Shown here one piece after another: positions 40,065-49,101 of a stretch of DNA of 64,000 bases. The position numbers and the translations under genes are program-made. The DNA is from an uncultured Litoreibacter sp. (GTDB taxonomy: Bacteria > Pseudomonadota > Alphaproteobacteria > Rhodobacterales > Rhodobacteraceae). The notes beneath the pieces are model-generated. The model was not told the origin of the DNA. It saw only the letters and a list, made by a program, of their open reading frames with translations, and did no database searches. The stretch lies in contig CANMWQ010000003.1 in NCBI GenBank assembly GCA_947501685.1, positions 186,001-250,000 on the forward strand, written 5' to 3'. Every line of letters begins with the position of its first letter. Position 1 is the first letter of the stretch.

Positions 40065-40536
40065 CCCGCTGGAAACCCTTGCAAAACAGGTACTCGACGC
40101 GGCCCGTGCCAAGAATATCCGCATCACCACCGCCGAAAGCTGCACCGGCGGCATGATCGCCGCCGTTCTGACCGCCATCCCCGGCAGCTCAGACGTGTTC
40201 GATCGGGGCTTTGTCACCTATTCCAACGCCGCCAAGCAGGACATGTTGGGCGTCCAAAACAAAACGCTCTCAGCCCATGGCGCGGTCTCCGAGGAGATCG
40301 CCGCCGAAATGGCCAAGGGCGCGCTCGCAAACTCCCAAGCCCATCTCGCCGTCTCCGTCACCGGCATCGCAGGCCCCGGCGGCTCCGAGCACAAACCCGA
40401 GGGCCGCGTCTGTTTCGGCACCGCGCAAGCCGGGCCGGGTCATACCGAAACCGTGGAGTTCGGCCCCCTTGGCCGCCAACAGGTCCGCGACGCGGCAACC
40501 CGCCATGCGCTGACCCTGCTGCTCAAAGCGCTCTGA
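40057..40536 (+). CDS. CinA-family nicotinamide-nucleotide amidohydrolase
   Basis: TTAESCTGGMIAAVLTAIPGSSDVFDRGFVTYSNAAKQDMLGV; VTGIAGPGG. Confidence 0.94.
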   Translation: MDNPLETLAKQVLDAARAKNIRITTAESCTGGMIAAVLTAIPGSSDVFDRGFVTYSNAAKQDMLGVQNKTLSAHGAVSEEIAAEMAKGALANSQAHLAVSVTGIAGPGGSEHKPEGRVCFGTAQAGPGHTETVEFGPLGRQQVRDAATRHALTLLLKAL

Positions 40537-40541
40537 CTCCA

Positions 40542-40589
40542 AACTGCCGCAAAATTCGCCACGCCCAAGCAAAACTGCACAAAATTCGC
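40542..40589. promoter_or_regulatory. Tandem candidate NtrC-binding sites upstream of amt
   Basis: AACTGCCGCAAAATTCGC (40542-40559) and AACTGCACAAAATTCGC (40573-40589) spaced about 31 bp. Confidence 0.45.
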
Positions 40590-40704
40590 GCAGTTTCGGT
40601 TTTGCTGCCTCTCTAGGCACCCGCGCAGGCAAATGCCTCTTTTATTCGCGCCGCCAAACCGTTTCTTGCCCTCACGCAATACCAAAACGAGGGGGGAAAT
40701 CGCC

Positions 40705-41886
40705 ATGGTAGGTGCAGATACCGCATGGATCATCGTCGCAACGGCACTGGTGCTGTTCATGACATTACCGGGGCTCGCCCTCTTTTACGGAGGCCTCGTG
40801 CGCGCGCGCAACGTGCTCTCCGTCTTCATGCATTGCTACGCCATTGCCTGCCTGATGAGCGTGCTCTGGCTCGCCGTCGGCTACTCCATCGCGTTCGGCG
40901 GCGGCACGTCGGGCTACTGGGGCGGTTTGGACAAAATGTTCCTCTCAGGCATCGACGCAGACACGCTGTCAGGCACCCTGCCCGAGGTCCTCTTCTTCGC
41001 CTTCCAAATGACCTTCGCCATCATCACACCCGCCCTGATCGTCGGCGCATATGTCGAACGCATCGGCTTTGGCTTCGTGCTGACCTTCTCGGGCCTCTGG
41101 ATGCTCTTGTGCTACGCGCCGGTCGTCCACTGGATCTGGGGCGGCGGCATGATGGCTGATGGCGGCATCTTCGGCGAAATAGGCGTACGCGATTTCGCAG
41201 GCGGCATCGTGGTACATGAAACCGCAGGGCTCGCCGCGCTGGTGCTCGCCATTTTCCTTGGGGCCCGCAAAGACGCCAGCAAGCCGCCGCATAATCCCGG
41301 CATGGTGATGATCGGTGCGGCCATGCTCTGGGTCGGCTGGTTTGGCTTCAATGGTGGCTCGCAACTGGCCGCGGATGGCGGGGCCGCCATGGCGCTGACC
41401 GTCACCCATATCTCTGCCGCAACCGCCTCGCTGACATGGGCGCTGTGGGAGAAGATCAAATTCGGCAAAGCCTCCCTTGTGGGTCTGGTCACAGGCACCA
41501 TCGCAGGCCTCGCCTCGATCACGCCAGCCTCCGGTTTCGTGGGCCCTGTCGAGGCGCTCGTCATCGGCGCTGTCGCAGGCGTGCTGTGCCAGGAAGCCGT
41601 CAACCTGATCCGCAACATGTTCAAGATCGACGACACGCTGGACGTGTTCGCAGTTCACGGCGTGGGCGGCATTTTCGGCACGATCATGATCGCGGCTTTC
41701 GGCCAAGGCGCTTGGGTGGCCCAGCTGGGCGGGCTCGCTGTGGTAGGGGTTTACACCATTGTCGTGACGGTTGTTCTCGTCAAACTGGTCGGGCTGGTCA
41801 CGCCGTTCCGCGTCGATGCGGAAGCGGAGACAACGGGGCTCGACCTCACACAGCACGGCGAACGCGCCTACGACATCACGTCCTAG
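40705..41886 (+). CDS. amt: Ammonium transporter
   Basis: TAWIIVATALVLFMTLPGLALFYGGLVRARNVLS; FAGGIVVHETAGLAALVLA; GGIFGTIMIAAF. Confidence 0.96.
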   Translation: MVGADTAWIIVATALVLFMTLPGLALFYGGLVRARNVLSVFMHCYAIACLMSVLWLAVGYSIAFGGGTSGYWGGLDKMFLSGIDADTLSGTLPEVLFFAFQMTFAIITPALIVGAYVERIGFGFVLTFSGLWMLLCYAPVVHWIWGGGMMADGGIFGEIGVRDFAGGIVVHETAGLAALVLAIFLGARKDASKPPHNPGMVMIGAAMLWVGWFGFNGGSQLAADGGAAMALTVTHISAATASLTWALWEKIKFGKASLVGLVTGTIAGLASITPASGFVGPVEALVIGAVAGVLCQEAVNLIRNMFKIDDTLDVFAVHGVGGIFGTIMIAAFGQGAWVAQLGGLAVVGVYTIVVTVVLVKLVGLVTPFRVDAEAETTGLDLTQHGERAYDITS

Positions 41887-41913
41887 CGCCTCAAAAGAAC
41901 TCTCCCTGAAACT

Positions 41914-41943
41914 GGGCGTCCACCATTGGTGGGCGCTCTTTTT
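41914..41943 (+). terminator. Intrinsic terminator after amt
   Basis: GGGCGTCCACCA/TGGTGGGCGCTC hairpin with G-U pairs followed by TTTTT. Confidence 0.75.
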
Positions 41944-42003
41944 GCTGTATAGACTGGGTAGCAGACCTCTTTCAGAAAGCCCGCCCGTGAAACGCGCCAC
42001 AGT

Positions 42004-43074
42004 ATGACAAAGGACTATTCTGCCTTCCTGCCCGGCGGCTCCACGCCCAAGCCGGAACGATCCACCATCGACGCTTTGGGCTGGCAGGCGTTCTTCTCCG
42101 CCCAGCTCAGTGTCGAAGAGCTGACCGACACGCCCCCCATCCGCGTCACCCAAGTGCACCGCAACACGTTGCGGATCATGGGCAACGGGATTGACGACAC
42201 CATTCCGCATGCGTTTGAGGCCACTGTCGGCGACTGGCTGCTGTTTGACGCCAAGAGCTATAAACCCACCCGCCTGCTGGAGCGCAAAAGCCTGATCAAG
42301 CGCCGCGCGCCGGGGCATGACCGCTCCATCCAGCTGATCGCGGCCAATATCGAAACCGCCTTCGTCACCACCTCCTGCAACGCCGATTTCAACATCGCCC
42401 GGCTGGAGCGCTACATTGCCTTGGCTTTTGAGGCCGAAATTGACCCGGTGATCCTGCTGACCAAATCCGACATGAGCGATGACACCGAAACCTACATCGC
42501 CCAAGCGCAAACCATCTCGCCCGAGATCCCCGTCATCGCACTGGACGCCCGCAACAGTGACCCGCGCGACAAACTCGCCCCGTGGTGCAAACCCGGCCGC
42601 ACCGTCGCCTTCCTTGGCTCTTCGGGCGTCGGCAAATCGACCTTGACCAATGCGCTGGCAGGCTCCGACGATATCGCCACGGCGGGCATCCGCGAAGACG
42701 ACGCCCGCGGACGCCACACCACCACCAGCCGGCAATTGCATATCATCAAAGACGGCTGCGTCGTCCTCGACACGCCCGGCATGCGGGAGCTGCAACTAAC
42801 CGATGCCACCTCTGGCATTGAGGAAGTGTTCGCCGATCTCCATGACCTCTCCACCCAATGCAAATTCAACGACTGCAAACACGACACCGAACCGGGCTGC
42901 GCCGTCACCGCCGCCTTGGACCGCGGCGAGATTGACGCCCCTCGCATGGCCCGCTGGCGCAAGCTGATGGCGGAAGAAGAGTTCAACTCCGCCTCCCTCG
43001 CCCAGCGCAAGAGCAAAGACAAAGTGCTGGGGAAGACAATCAAGCAGATCAAAAAGACCAAGCCGCGCAAATGA
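42004..43074 (+). CDS. rsgA: Ribosome small subunit-dependent GTPase RsgA
   Basis: circularly permuted GTPase: LLTKSD, GSSGVGKSTLTNALAG, DTPGMRELQL; Cys-rich CKFNDCKHDTEPGC. Confidence 0.95.
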   Translation: MTKDYSAFLPGGSTPKPERSTIDALGWQAFFSAQLSVEELTDTPPIRVTQVHRNTLRIMGNGIDDTIPHAFEATVGDWLLFDAKSYKPTRLLERKSLIKRRAPGHDRSIQLIAANIETAFVTTSCNADFNIARLERYIALAFEAEIDPVILLTKSDMSDDTETYIAQAQTISPEIPVIALDARNSDPRDKLAPWCKPGRTVAFLGSSGVGKSTLTNALAGSDDIATAGIREDDARGRHTTTSRQLHIIKDGCVVLDTPGMRELQLTDATSGIEEVFADLHDLSTQCKFNDCKHDTEPGCAVTAALDRGEIDAPRMARWRKLMAEEEFNSASLAQRKSKDKVLGKTIKQIKKTKPRK

Positions 43075-43099
43075 GAGCCGCGCACATGAGACCCGACAC

Positions 43100-43477
43100 A
43101 TGAACCTGAGAAAACTCCATGGCAGTTTCGGCATCTGCCAATTGCCGCCTGATGCGACAACCCCTGACTGGGCCGACGGGCCGGGTTTCACCGCGCAGAT
43201 CCGCACCGATGGCGAGCTGACCATTCTGTGCCGCGCCGAGCGTATTCCTGAGGGTCAGACATCCGAACTTGGCTGGGCCTGTTTTCGCAGCGTCGGTCCG
43301 TTTGCATTTGATGAGGCCGGGATTGTGGCCTCTCTTGTCTCTCCCATTTCTGCCGCCGGGATCGGGGTCTTTGTGGTCTGTACTTTTGACGGCGAACATA
43401 TCCTCGTGCCGGAGGTCGCCTTTGATCAGGTGGCCGAAATTCTCACGCAGAACGGCCATCAGTTTCTGAGCTCATAA
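43100..43477 (+). CDS. ACT-domain protein
   Basis: FDEAGIVASLVSPISAAGIGVFVVCTFDGEHILVPEVAFDQVAEIL. Confidence 0.8.
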   Translation: MNLRKLHGSFGICQLPPDATTPDWADGPGFTAQIRTDGELTILCRAERIPEGQTSELGWACFRSVGPFAFDEAGIVASLVSPISAAGIGVFVVCTFDGEHILVPEVAFDQVAEILTQNGHQFLSS

Positions 43478-43565
43478 CCCGACACTCGCGCAGAAAACTG
43501 AAAAAACTCTGAACGGTCTGAGACAGCCCGAAAACCGCCCATAACCTTTCGAATTGGTTAAGGAA

Positions 43566-43631
43566 TTTTGTACAAAAGTTTGGGATATTTTGGGTTTTGG
43601 CCCAAATTATTTTGCCCCATTTTGTACCAAA
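43566..43631. promoter_or_regulatory. Array of three related 12-bp near-palindromes upstream of the DUF2852 gene
   Basis: TTTTGTACAAAA (43566-43577), TTTTGGCCCAAA (43595-43606), TTTTGTACCAAA (43620-43631) in a locally AT-rich intergenic region. Confidence 0.5.
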
Positions 43632-43716
43632 CCCCCTCTGCACCCTTGACCGGGACCGCGTAATGCCCATTTATGTAAATGTGAATAACATTAACTTAAT
43701 CAACAGGAGTATCTAG

Positions 43717-44133
43717 ATGACCACCCTCACCCACAGGTCCCCCTCTTGGCTCGCGCGCGCCGAACTCTGGCTCGACGACCGCGGCAAAGGCGCCTGGATC
43801 GCCGCCATGGTTCTGGGCTTTATCTTCTTCTGGCCCGTAGGCCTCGCCCTTCTCGCCTATATGATATGGAGCAAACGCATGTTCGGCAGCTGTGCCACCC
43901 GTCGCAACACCCAGTCCCCTGCCCGCGCCGCCGGGTTCAAATCCTCCGGCAACACCGCTTTTGACACCTATAAGGCCGACATGCTGAACCGGCTGCAAGA
44001 CGAGCAGCACGCGTTTGAAAGCTTCCTGGAACGCCTGCGCGAAGCCAAGGACAAATCCGAGTTTGACGCCTTCATGGACGAGCGCGCCGAGGCCGCAAGG
44101 GCCCCTAAAGACGGTGACAAGAAAGACGTGTAA
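43717..44133 (+). CDS. DUF2852-family membrane protein
   Basis: WIAAMVLGFIFFWPVGLALLAYMIWSKRM; FKSSGNTAFDTYKADMLNRLQDEQHAFESFLERLREAKDKSEFDAFMDER. Confidence 0.85.
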   Translation: MTTLTHRSPSWLARAELWLDDRGKGAWIAAMVLGFIFFWPVGLALLAYMIWSKRMFGSCATRRNTQSPARAAGFKSSGNTAFDTYKADMLNRLQDEQHAFESFLERLREAKDKSEFDAFMDERAEAARAPKDGDKKDV

Positions 44134-44226
44134 GCTTCTGCTTTCCATATACAAATGACGCGCGCTAGCACTCGGCGCGCCTCGCAATCCCACAGCTCCC
44201 CCTTCACATTTGAGGCCCCAGCCCCC

Positions 44227-44682
44227 ATGTCCTTCACCATGACAGACACGCATCTTCCCGATCCCGTAACCCAGTCCGAGTTTTACGCAGGCATCCCCGC
44301 CAAGCGGCTTTTGGCATGGATTGTCGATGTCTGCCTGATCGGCGTGATGACCGCCATCGTGGCGACCCTGCCGCTCTTTATTGGCTGGTTCTTTTTCCCG
44401 CTGATTTTTCTGGTGCTCAGCTTCATTTACCGGGTCTCAACCATCACCTCCGGCTCCGCGACATGGGGCATGCGGCTCTTCAATATCGAGCTGCGCAACC
44501 GCGAGGGCCAGCCCCTTGATGGCTCAGAGGCCGTGCTACACACGCTGGGCTACATGGTCGCCGCCGCTTTCTTCCTGCCGCAACTGGCCTCGCTGGCGAT
44601 GATTGCGATCTCGCCCAAATGCCAAGCCTTGCATGACCACCTCTGCGGCACCGCCGCCATCAACAAACCGCAGCGTTACTAA
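44227..44682 (+). CDS. RDD-family membrane protein
   Basis: YAGIPAKRLLAWIVDVCLIGVMTAIVATL; GSATWGMRLFNIELRNREG. Confidence 0.88.
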   Translation: MSFTMTDTHLPDPVTQSEFYAGIPAKRLLAWIVDVCLIGVMTAIVATLPLFIGWFFFPLIFLVLSFIYRVSTITSGSATWGMRLFNIELRNREGQPLDGSEAVLHTLGYMVAAAFFLPQLASLAMIAISPKCQALHDHLCGTAAINKPQRY

Positions 44683-44768
44683 GCCCTTGAATTGAGGCGC
44701 AAAAAAGGGTTTGTCCGCCTGACCGTGCATTGCTAGGCTCGGCTCAACTTTAGGACATTTCCAACGCT

Positions 44769-45599
44769 ATGCGCCACACGCTTCCACTTGCACCGCAGTT
44801 CTACGTGACTGCGCCCCAATCCTGTCCCTATCTTGAGGGTCGACGGGAGCGGAAGCTGTTCACAGCTTTGCAAGGCGAACATGCCACAACTTTGAACAAT
44901 GCCCTTTCGAAACAAGGGTTTCGTCGGTCGCAAAATGTGCTCTATCGTCCATCTTGTCCTGAATGCTCGGCCTGTCTGTCGGCCCGGATCCGGGTCGCGG
45001 ATTTCGAGTTCTCCAAATCCCAGCGCCGCATCCTGAAGCGCAACACGCATCTCGACCGCGTCGCCACCAGCCCCTGGGCTACCGAAGAGCAGTTCAATCT
45101 CTTCCGCCGCTATCTCGAATCGCGCCACGCCGATGGCGGCATGGCCGATATGGACATTTTCGAGTTCGCCGCCATGGTCGAAGAAACCCCGGTCAAAAGC
45201 CGCGTGGTGGAATATTGGGACCGCACCTCTTCGTTCGATGAGGACCTGATCGCGACCTGCCTGACGGATGTGCTCGATGACGGCTTGTCGATGGTCTATT
45301 CCTTCTACAACCCTGATATGTCACGCAATTCCTTGGGCACCTACATTGTGCTCGACCATGTGCGGATCGCTCAGGAGGCGGGGCTGCCTTACGTCTATCT
45401 GGGCTACTGGGTCCCCGGCTCGCCCAAGATGGGCTACAAGGCCGGGTTCTCTGCGTTGGAAGTCTTCCGGGGCGGCGAGTGGCATGACATTCAGGACGGC
45501 CACGACTATGCCGCCGAGACGCATCCGCTGGCCGTGGACCCGATTGCCGAACAGGTGGCACGCATCACCTTGCCCGATACGCGCGCGCCAAAAGACTAA
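44769..45599 (+). CDS. bpt: Aspartate/glutamate leucyltransferase (arginyl-tRNA-protein transferase family)
   Basis: [65 protein letters not shown]. Confidence 0.95.
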   Translation: MRHTLPLAPQFYVTAPQSCPYLEGRRERKLFTALQGEHATTLNNALSKQGFRRSQNVLYRPSCPECSACLSARIRVADFEFSKSQRRILKRNTHLDRVATSPWATEEQFNLFRRYLESRHADGGMADMDIFEFAAMVEETPVKSRVVEYWDRTSSFDEDLIATCLTDVLDDGLSMVYSFYNPDMSRNSLGTYIVLDHVRIAQEAGLPYVYLGYWVPGSPKMGYKAGFSALEVFRGGEWHDIQDGHDYAAETHPLAVDPIAEQVARITLPDTRAPKD

Positions 45600-45621
45600 C
45601 CCCTCTTCTTGCAGAGCCATA

Positions 45622-45651
45622 AAAAGCGGCGCCCGCTTAGGCGCCGCTTTT
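45622..45651. terminator. Perfect 12-bp bidirectional terminator between convergent bpt and dctM
   Basis: AAAAGCGGCGCC-cgctta-GGCGCCGCTTTT. Confidence 0.92.
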
Positions 45652-45676
45652 CTGTGTTGTCACCGATTGGCCGGGA

Positions 45677-48031
45677 TTAATTGCTCAGCAGGTTCGGGAT
45701 GATCGTGACCACGCTGGGGAAGAGTGCCAACAGCAGTAGCCCGAAGACCTGGATCAACACAAAGGGGATGATGCCGCGGTAGATATGGCCCGTGGTGACC
45801 TCCTTGGGGGCCACGCCGCGCAGATAAAACAGCGCAAAGCCAAAGGGCGGCGTGAGGAAGGAGGTTTGCAGGTTCACCGCGATCATGATCGTCACCCATT
45901 TCGGGTCCATCGTGCCGCCGTAAATGACGGGTCCGACGATGGGGATCACGATGTAGATGATCTCCAGAAAGTCGAGCACAAAGCCCAGTATGAAGAGCAC
46001 CAGCATCACGATGACGAAGACCTGAAACTCGCTGTCAAAGCTGCGCAGGAATTGCTGGATATAGTGCTCGCCGCCGAAGGAGATGACCACGAGGTTCAGC
46101 AATTGCGAGCCGATCAGGATGGTGAACACCATCGAAGTGACTTTCGCGGTCTCCCGCACCACCGGGCTGAGGACGCCGTTGGAAAACAGGACCCAGCAGC
46201 CAAAGAGGATGCCGAAGATGGCAAACAGGTAGGCGGCTTTGGCAACGATGAAGCCGATCAGATTCTCGAAGGTCACGACCTCGATATTGACGCGCAGGTC
46301 GAAATTGACGCCCACAAGGATCATGACCACCACGGCGAAGGTCGCCATCAAGATGATCTTGCCTGATTGCCCGGTGTCTTGCAGCTTGCGGTAGGCGGCC
46401 AATAGGATCGCGCCCCCTGCGCCGAGTGCGGCTGCGGGCGTCGGGTTGGTGATCCCGCCAAGGATCGAGCCCAGCACCGCGACGATTAGCACCAGCGGCG
46501 GGAAGACGACCTTGAGCAGCTCGTTCTTGCCCAGCGACACTGCCGCGTGTTTGACCCCGTAGCCGATCATCATCAGCGGCAGGATCAGCAGTAACACCGT
46601 GTTGCCCGGTGTCGTCACCGGGGTGATCAGCAAGATATCGATGAGAATTGCCAGCAAGATGCCGAGCGTGCCCACGATCAGTGGACGGCGATCCGCAGAG
46701 GGCGACACACCGCGCGCAATTGCGAAGATCAGCGCCATCAGAAGCAGGCCAATAGCGATGCCAGTGCCCACGGGTGCGGCGTTCTCGATCTTGTCCATAA
46801 CAGCTTGGGTCAGCTCTTCTTCGGTCAGCTTGACCGAGGCCGCGATGCCGCCCGCGTCGTCAATGGCGGCTTGCTCGGCCAGAGCGGTTTCCCACGCCTC
46901 GATGCCGTGCAGATCAATCATCGCCTCCTGGCAGCTCTCGCTGACATTGGTGCGCAGCGACGCGGTTTGCCCGGCATCGGAGAAGCTGTCCACGTTGACG
47001 TTTTGGCTGCCGAAGATGCCGACATTGAGCAACAGAATGAAGCCGACGATCAGGCCGACAGGGGCAAAGAGGAACCATGTCAGGGCTTCGTTCTTGGTGA
47101 TCGGCTCGCTGTTCGAAGTGCCCAGCTCGACCGCTGGGGCCTTGGAGGGGTTAAACAACGCGTAGCCAAACGCATAGAGCGCGTAGAGCACGGCGAGCAG
47201 AATGCCGGGCAAAAGTGCCGCCTGAAACAGCGTGCCCACGGAGACCACGGCAGGCTCGCCCAGATAGGTCAGCGCATCCGAGCAGCCAACCTCTTGGGCA
47301 CGGGACTCCTGCGCGGCGGAATAGAGATCGCCTGCCAGTGTGCCCAAGAGCACGATGACAATGGAGGGCGGGATAATTTGCCCCAACGTGCCCGAGGCCG
47401 CGATGACGCCGGTGGCCAGTTCAGGCGAGTAGTTGTTGCGCAACATGGTGGGCAGCGACAGCAGGCCCATGGTCACCACGGTCGCACCCACGATGCCGGT
47501 GGAGGCCGCGAGGAATGCGCCCACAACAACAACGGAAACGGCCAGACCGCCGGGTAGTGGGCCGAAGACGCGCGCCATCGTGGTCAGCAGGTCATTGGCG
47601 ATTTTGGAGCGCTCCAGCGTGATGCCCATGAGCACGAACATCAGCACAGCCAGCAGGGTTTCGATGGAGGCGCCGGCCAGCACCCGCTCGTTCATCCGGT
47701 TCACAATGAAGGAGACGTTGCGGTCCAGCGCGGTCTCCCAGCCTTGCAGGAAGACGGGTTGCTCTATGCGCGGCAGGTCGGGGTATCGGAAAACGGATAT
47801 CGTCTCCTGTTTGACCCCTTCGGCCAAGACGGCCGCATATTCGGCGGTGTTGGGGTCAATCGCTTGGTGGATCAAGAGCCCCGCGCTATCGAGCGCCGCA
47901 ATGATCCCGAAGGAGATCACCGCAGAGCCGCCGATGGCGAAGGCCACCGGGAACCCAGACAGGATCCCTGCGAACAGACACATGAAAACAATGATCAGGC
48001 CAACTTCTACGCCATCTAATCCGAAAATCAT
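45677..48031 (-). CDS. dctM: TRAP transporter large permease (DctM family), oversized at 784 aa
   Basis: GVEVGLIIVFMCLFAGILSGFPVAFAIGG; STGIVGATVVTMGLLSLPTMLRNNY; LGQIIPPSIVIVLLG; LTPPFGFALFYLRGVAP. Confidence 0.92.
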   Translation of the reverse strand: MIFGLDGVEVGLIIVFMCLFAGILSGFPVAFAIGGSAVISFGIIAALDSAGLLIHQAIDPNTAEYAAVLAEGVKQETISVFRYPDLPRIEQPVFLQGWETALDRNVSFIVNRMNERVLAGASIETLLAVLMFVLMGITLERSKIANDLLTTMARVFGPLPGGLAVSVVVVGAFLAASTGIVGATVVTMGLLSLPTMLRNNYSPELATGVIAASGTLGQIIPPSIVIVLLGTLAGDLYSAAQESRAQEVGCSDALTYLGEPAVVSVGTLFQAALLPGILLAVLYALYAFGYALFNPSKAPAVELGTSNSEPITKNEALTWFLFAPVGLIVGFILLLNVGIFGSQNVNVDSFSDAGQTASLRTNVSESCQEAMIDLHGIEAWETALAEQAAIDDAGGIAASVKLTEEELTQAVMDKIENAAPVGTGIAIGLLLMALIFAIARGVSPSADRRPLIVGTLGILLAILIDILLITPVTTPGNTVLLLILPLMMIGYGVKHAAVSLGKNELLKVVFPPLVLIVAVLGSILGGITNPTPAAALGAGGAILLAAYRKLQDTGQSGKIILMATFAVVVMILVGVNFDLRVNIEVVTFENLIGFIVAKAAYLFAIFGILFGCWVLFSNGVLSPVVRETAKVTSMVFTILIGSQLLNLVVISFGGEHYIQQFLRSFDSEFQVFVIVMLVLFILGFVLDFLEIIYIVIPIVGPVIYGGTMDPKWVTIMIAVNLQTSFLTPPFGFALFYLRGVAPKEVTTGHIYRGIIPFVLIQVFGLLLLALFPSVVTIIPNLLSN

Positions 48032-48043
48032 CTGTCCCGCCCC

Positions 48044-48970
48044 TTAGTGAATTTCTGCAGCCGCTTCGGCGATCTCGTCGCCCAGCTTGTCTTTGTCGAG
48101 ATATTTGCCTTCGGCCTCAGGGCCGCCCTTCCACTCCAGATAGGAGCGGTAGAAGAAGGCGATGGATTGCAGGAACACCATGCCTGCGAAGATCACCAAA
48201 AGGACCTTGAACAGAAAATAGCCGTTGAACCCGTTGGGCGAGAAGCTGATCGTCTCGACATTCCAGCGCACGGCGCGGGCCTTGGTCAGCAGGCGCTCCA
48301 GCGCGTCGGAGGCGGAGGGTTTGGGCGTCACCAGATGACGCCATAGGAAGTACCAGCCATACATCCATGTCAGGATGGCGGCGGGCATCATGAAGATCAC
48401 CGCGCCGATCATGTCCATCATGCGTTTGGTGCGGTAGCTCACCGCCGAATAAATCAGGTCAACGCGCACATGACCGCCCTGCACGAAGGTGTAGGTGCAG
48501 CACAGGCAGACGACCAGAGCGTTGTAGAATTTCAGCTCTTCGGCCCACCAGCTGATATCCTTGCTGAAGGACATGCCGAACCCCATGGAGATCTCGGCCC
48601 TTGCGAAGATGCGTTGAATGAAAATGATGATGATCTGTTGCAGCACCATCAACAGACCAGCCCATGCAAAAAAGCGGCCGATGCTGTTGGCAAAACCTTC
48701 GAGGATTTGCACGACACCCCACATCACGCGGTTCTTGAACAGCCCGATGGCCGTCAACACCAGCACGAAGGTCAGGATGACAAAGAAGAACTCGACCGAG
48801 CCACCGTAATAGATGAAGCGCATAAGCGCTTCTTTTTGCTCGGTTTCCGGAATGGATTGATTGATATGCGGGACCCAGGACAGCCAGAGATCCGGGTTAA
48901 AGACGGCGTAGAAGAAGTTCTTAAACGCAAGCGCGATGTTGGAAAAGAACCAGACAAAGGCGTCCAGCAT
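48044..48970 (-). CDS. dctQ: TRAP transporter small permease (DctQ family)
   Basis: hydrophobic, 308 aa; AEELKFYNALVVCLCCTYTFVQGGHVRVDLIYSAVSYRTKRMMDMIG; adjacent dctM and dctP. Confidence 0.88.
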   Translation of the reverse strand: MLDAFVWFFSNIALAFKNFFYAVFNPDLWLSWVPHINQSIPETEQKEALMRFIYYGGSVEFFFVILTFVLVLTAIGLFKNRVMWGVVQILEGFANSIGRFFAWAGLLMVLQQIIIIFIQRIFARAEISMGFGMSFSKDISWWAEELKFYNALVVCLCCTYTFVQGGHVRVDLIYSAVSYRTKRMMDMIGAVIFMMPAAILTWMYGWYFLWRHLVTPKPSASDALERLLTKARAVRWNVETISFSPNGFNGYFLFKVLLVIFAGMVFLQSIAFFYRSYLEWKGGPEAEGKYLDKDKLGDEIAEAAAEIH

Positions 48971-49101
48971 GGTCGTACCCCCCGATATCAGGCCTGCGCA
49001 GGTCTATGGCGCACTGCCCCTCCCGATTTCCGCGACAGCCTCGCCGCGAAGGCCGAGGCCGCATCCCTGCGGCCCCGACAAGTTCATATGTTCAAAGGCG
49101 A

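Noticed and set aside
40969-42795. 608-aa minus-strand ORF
   Set aside because: Antisense to amt and rsgA; spans a terminator between them.
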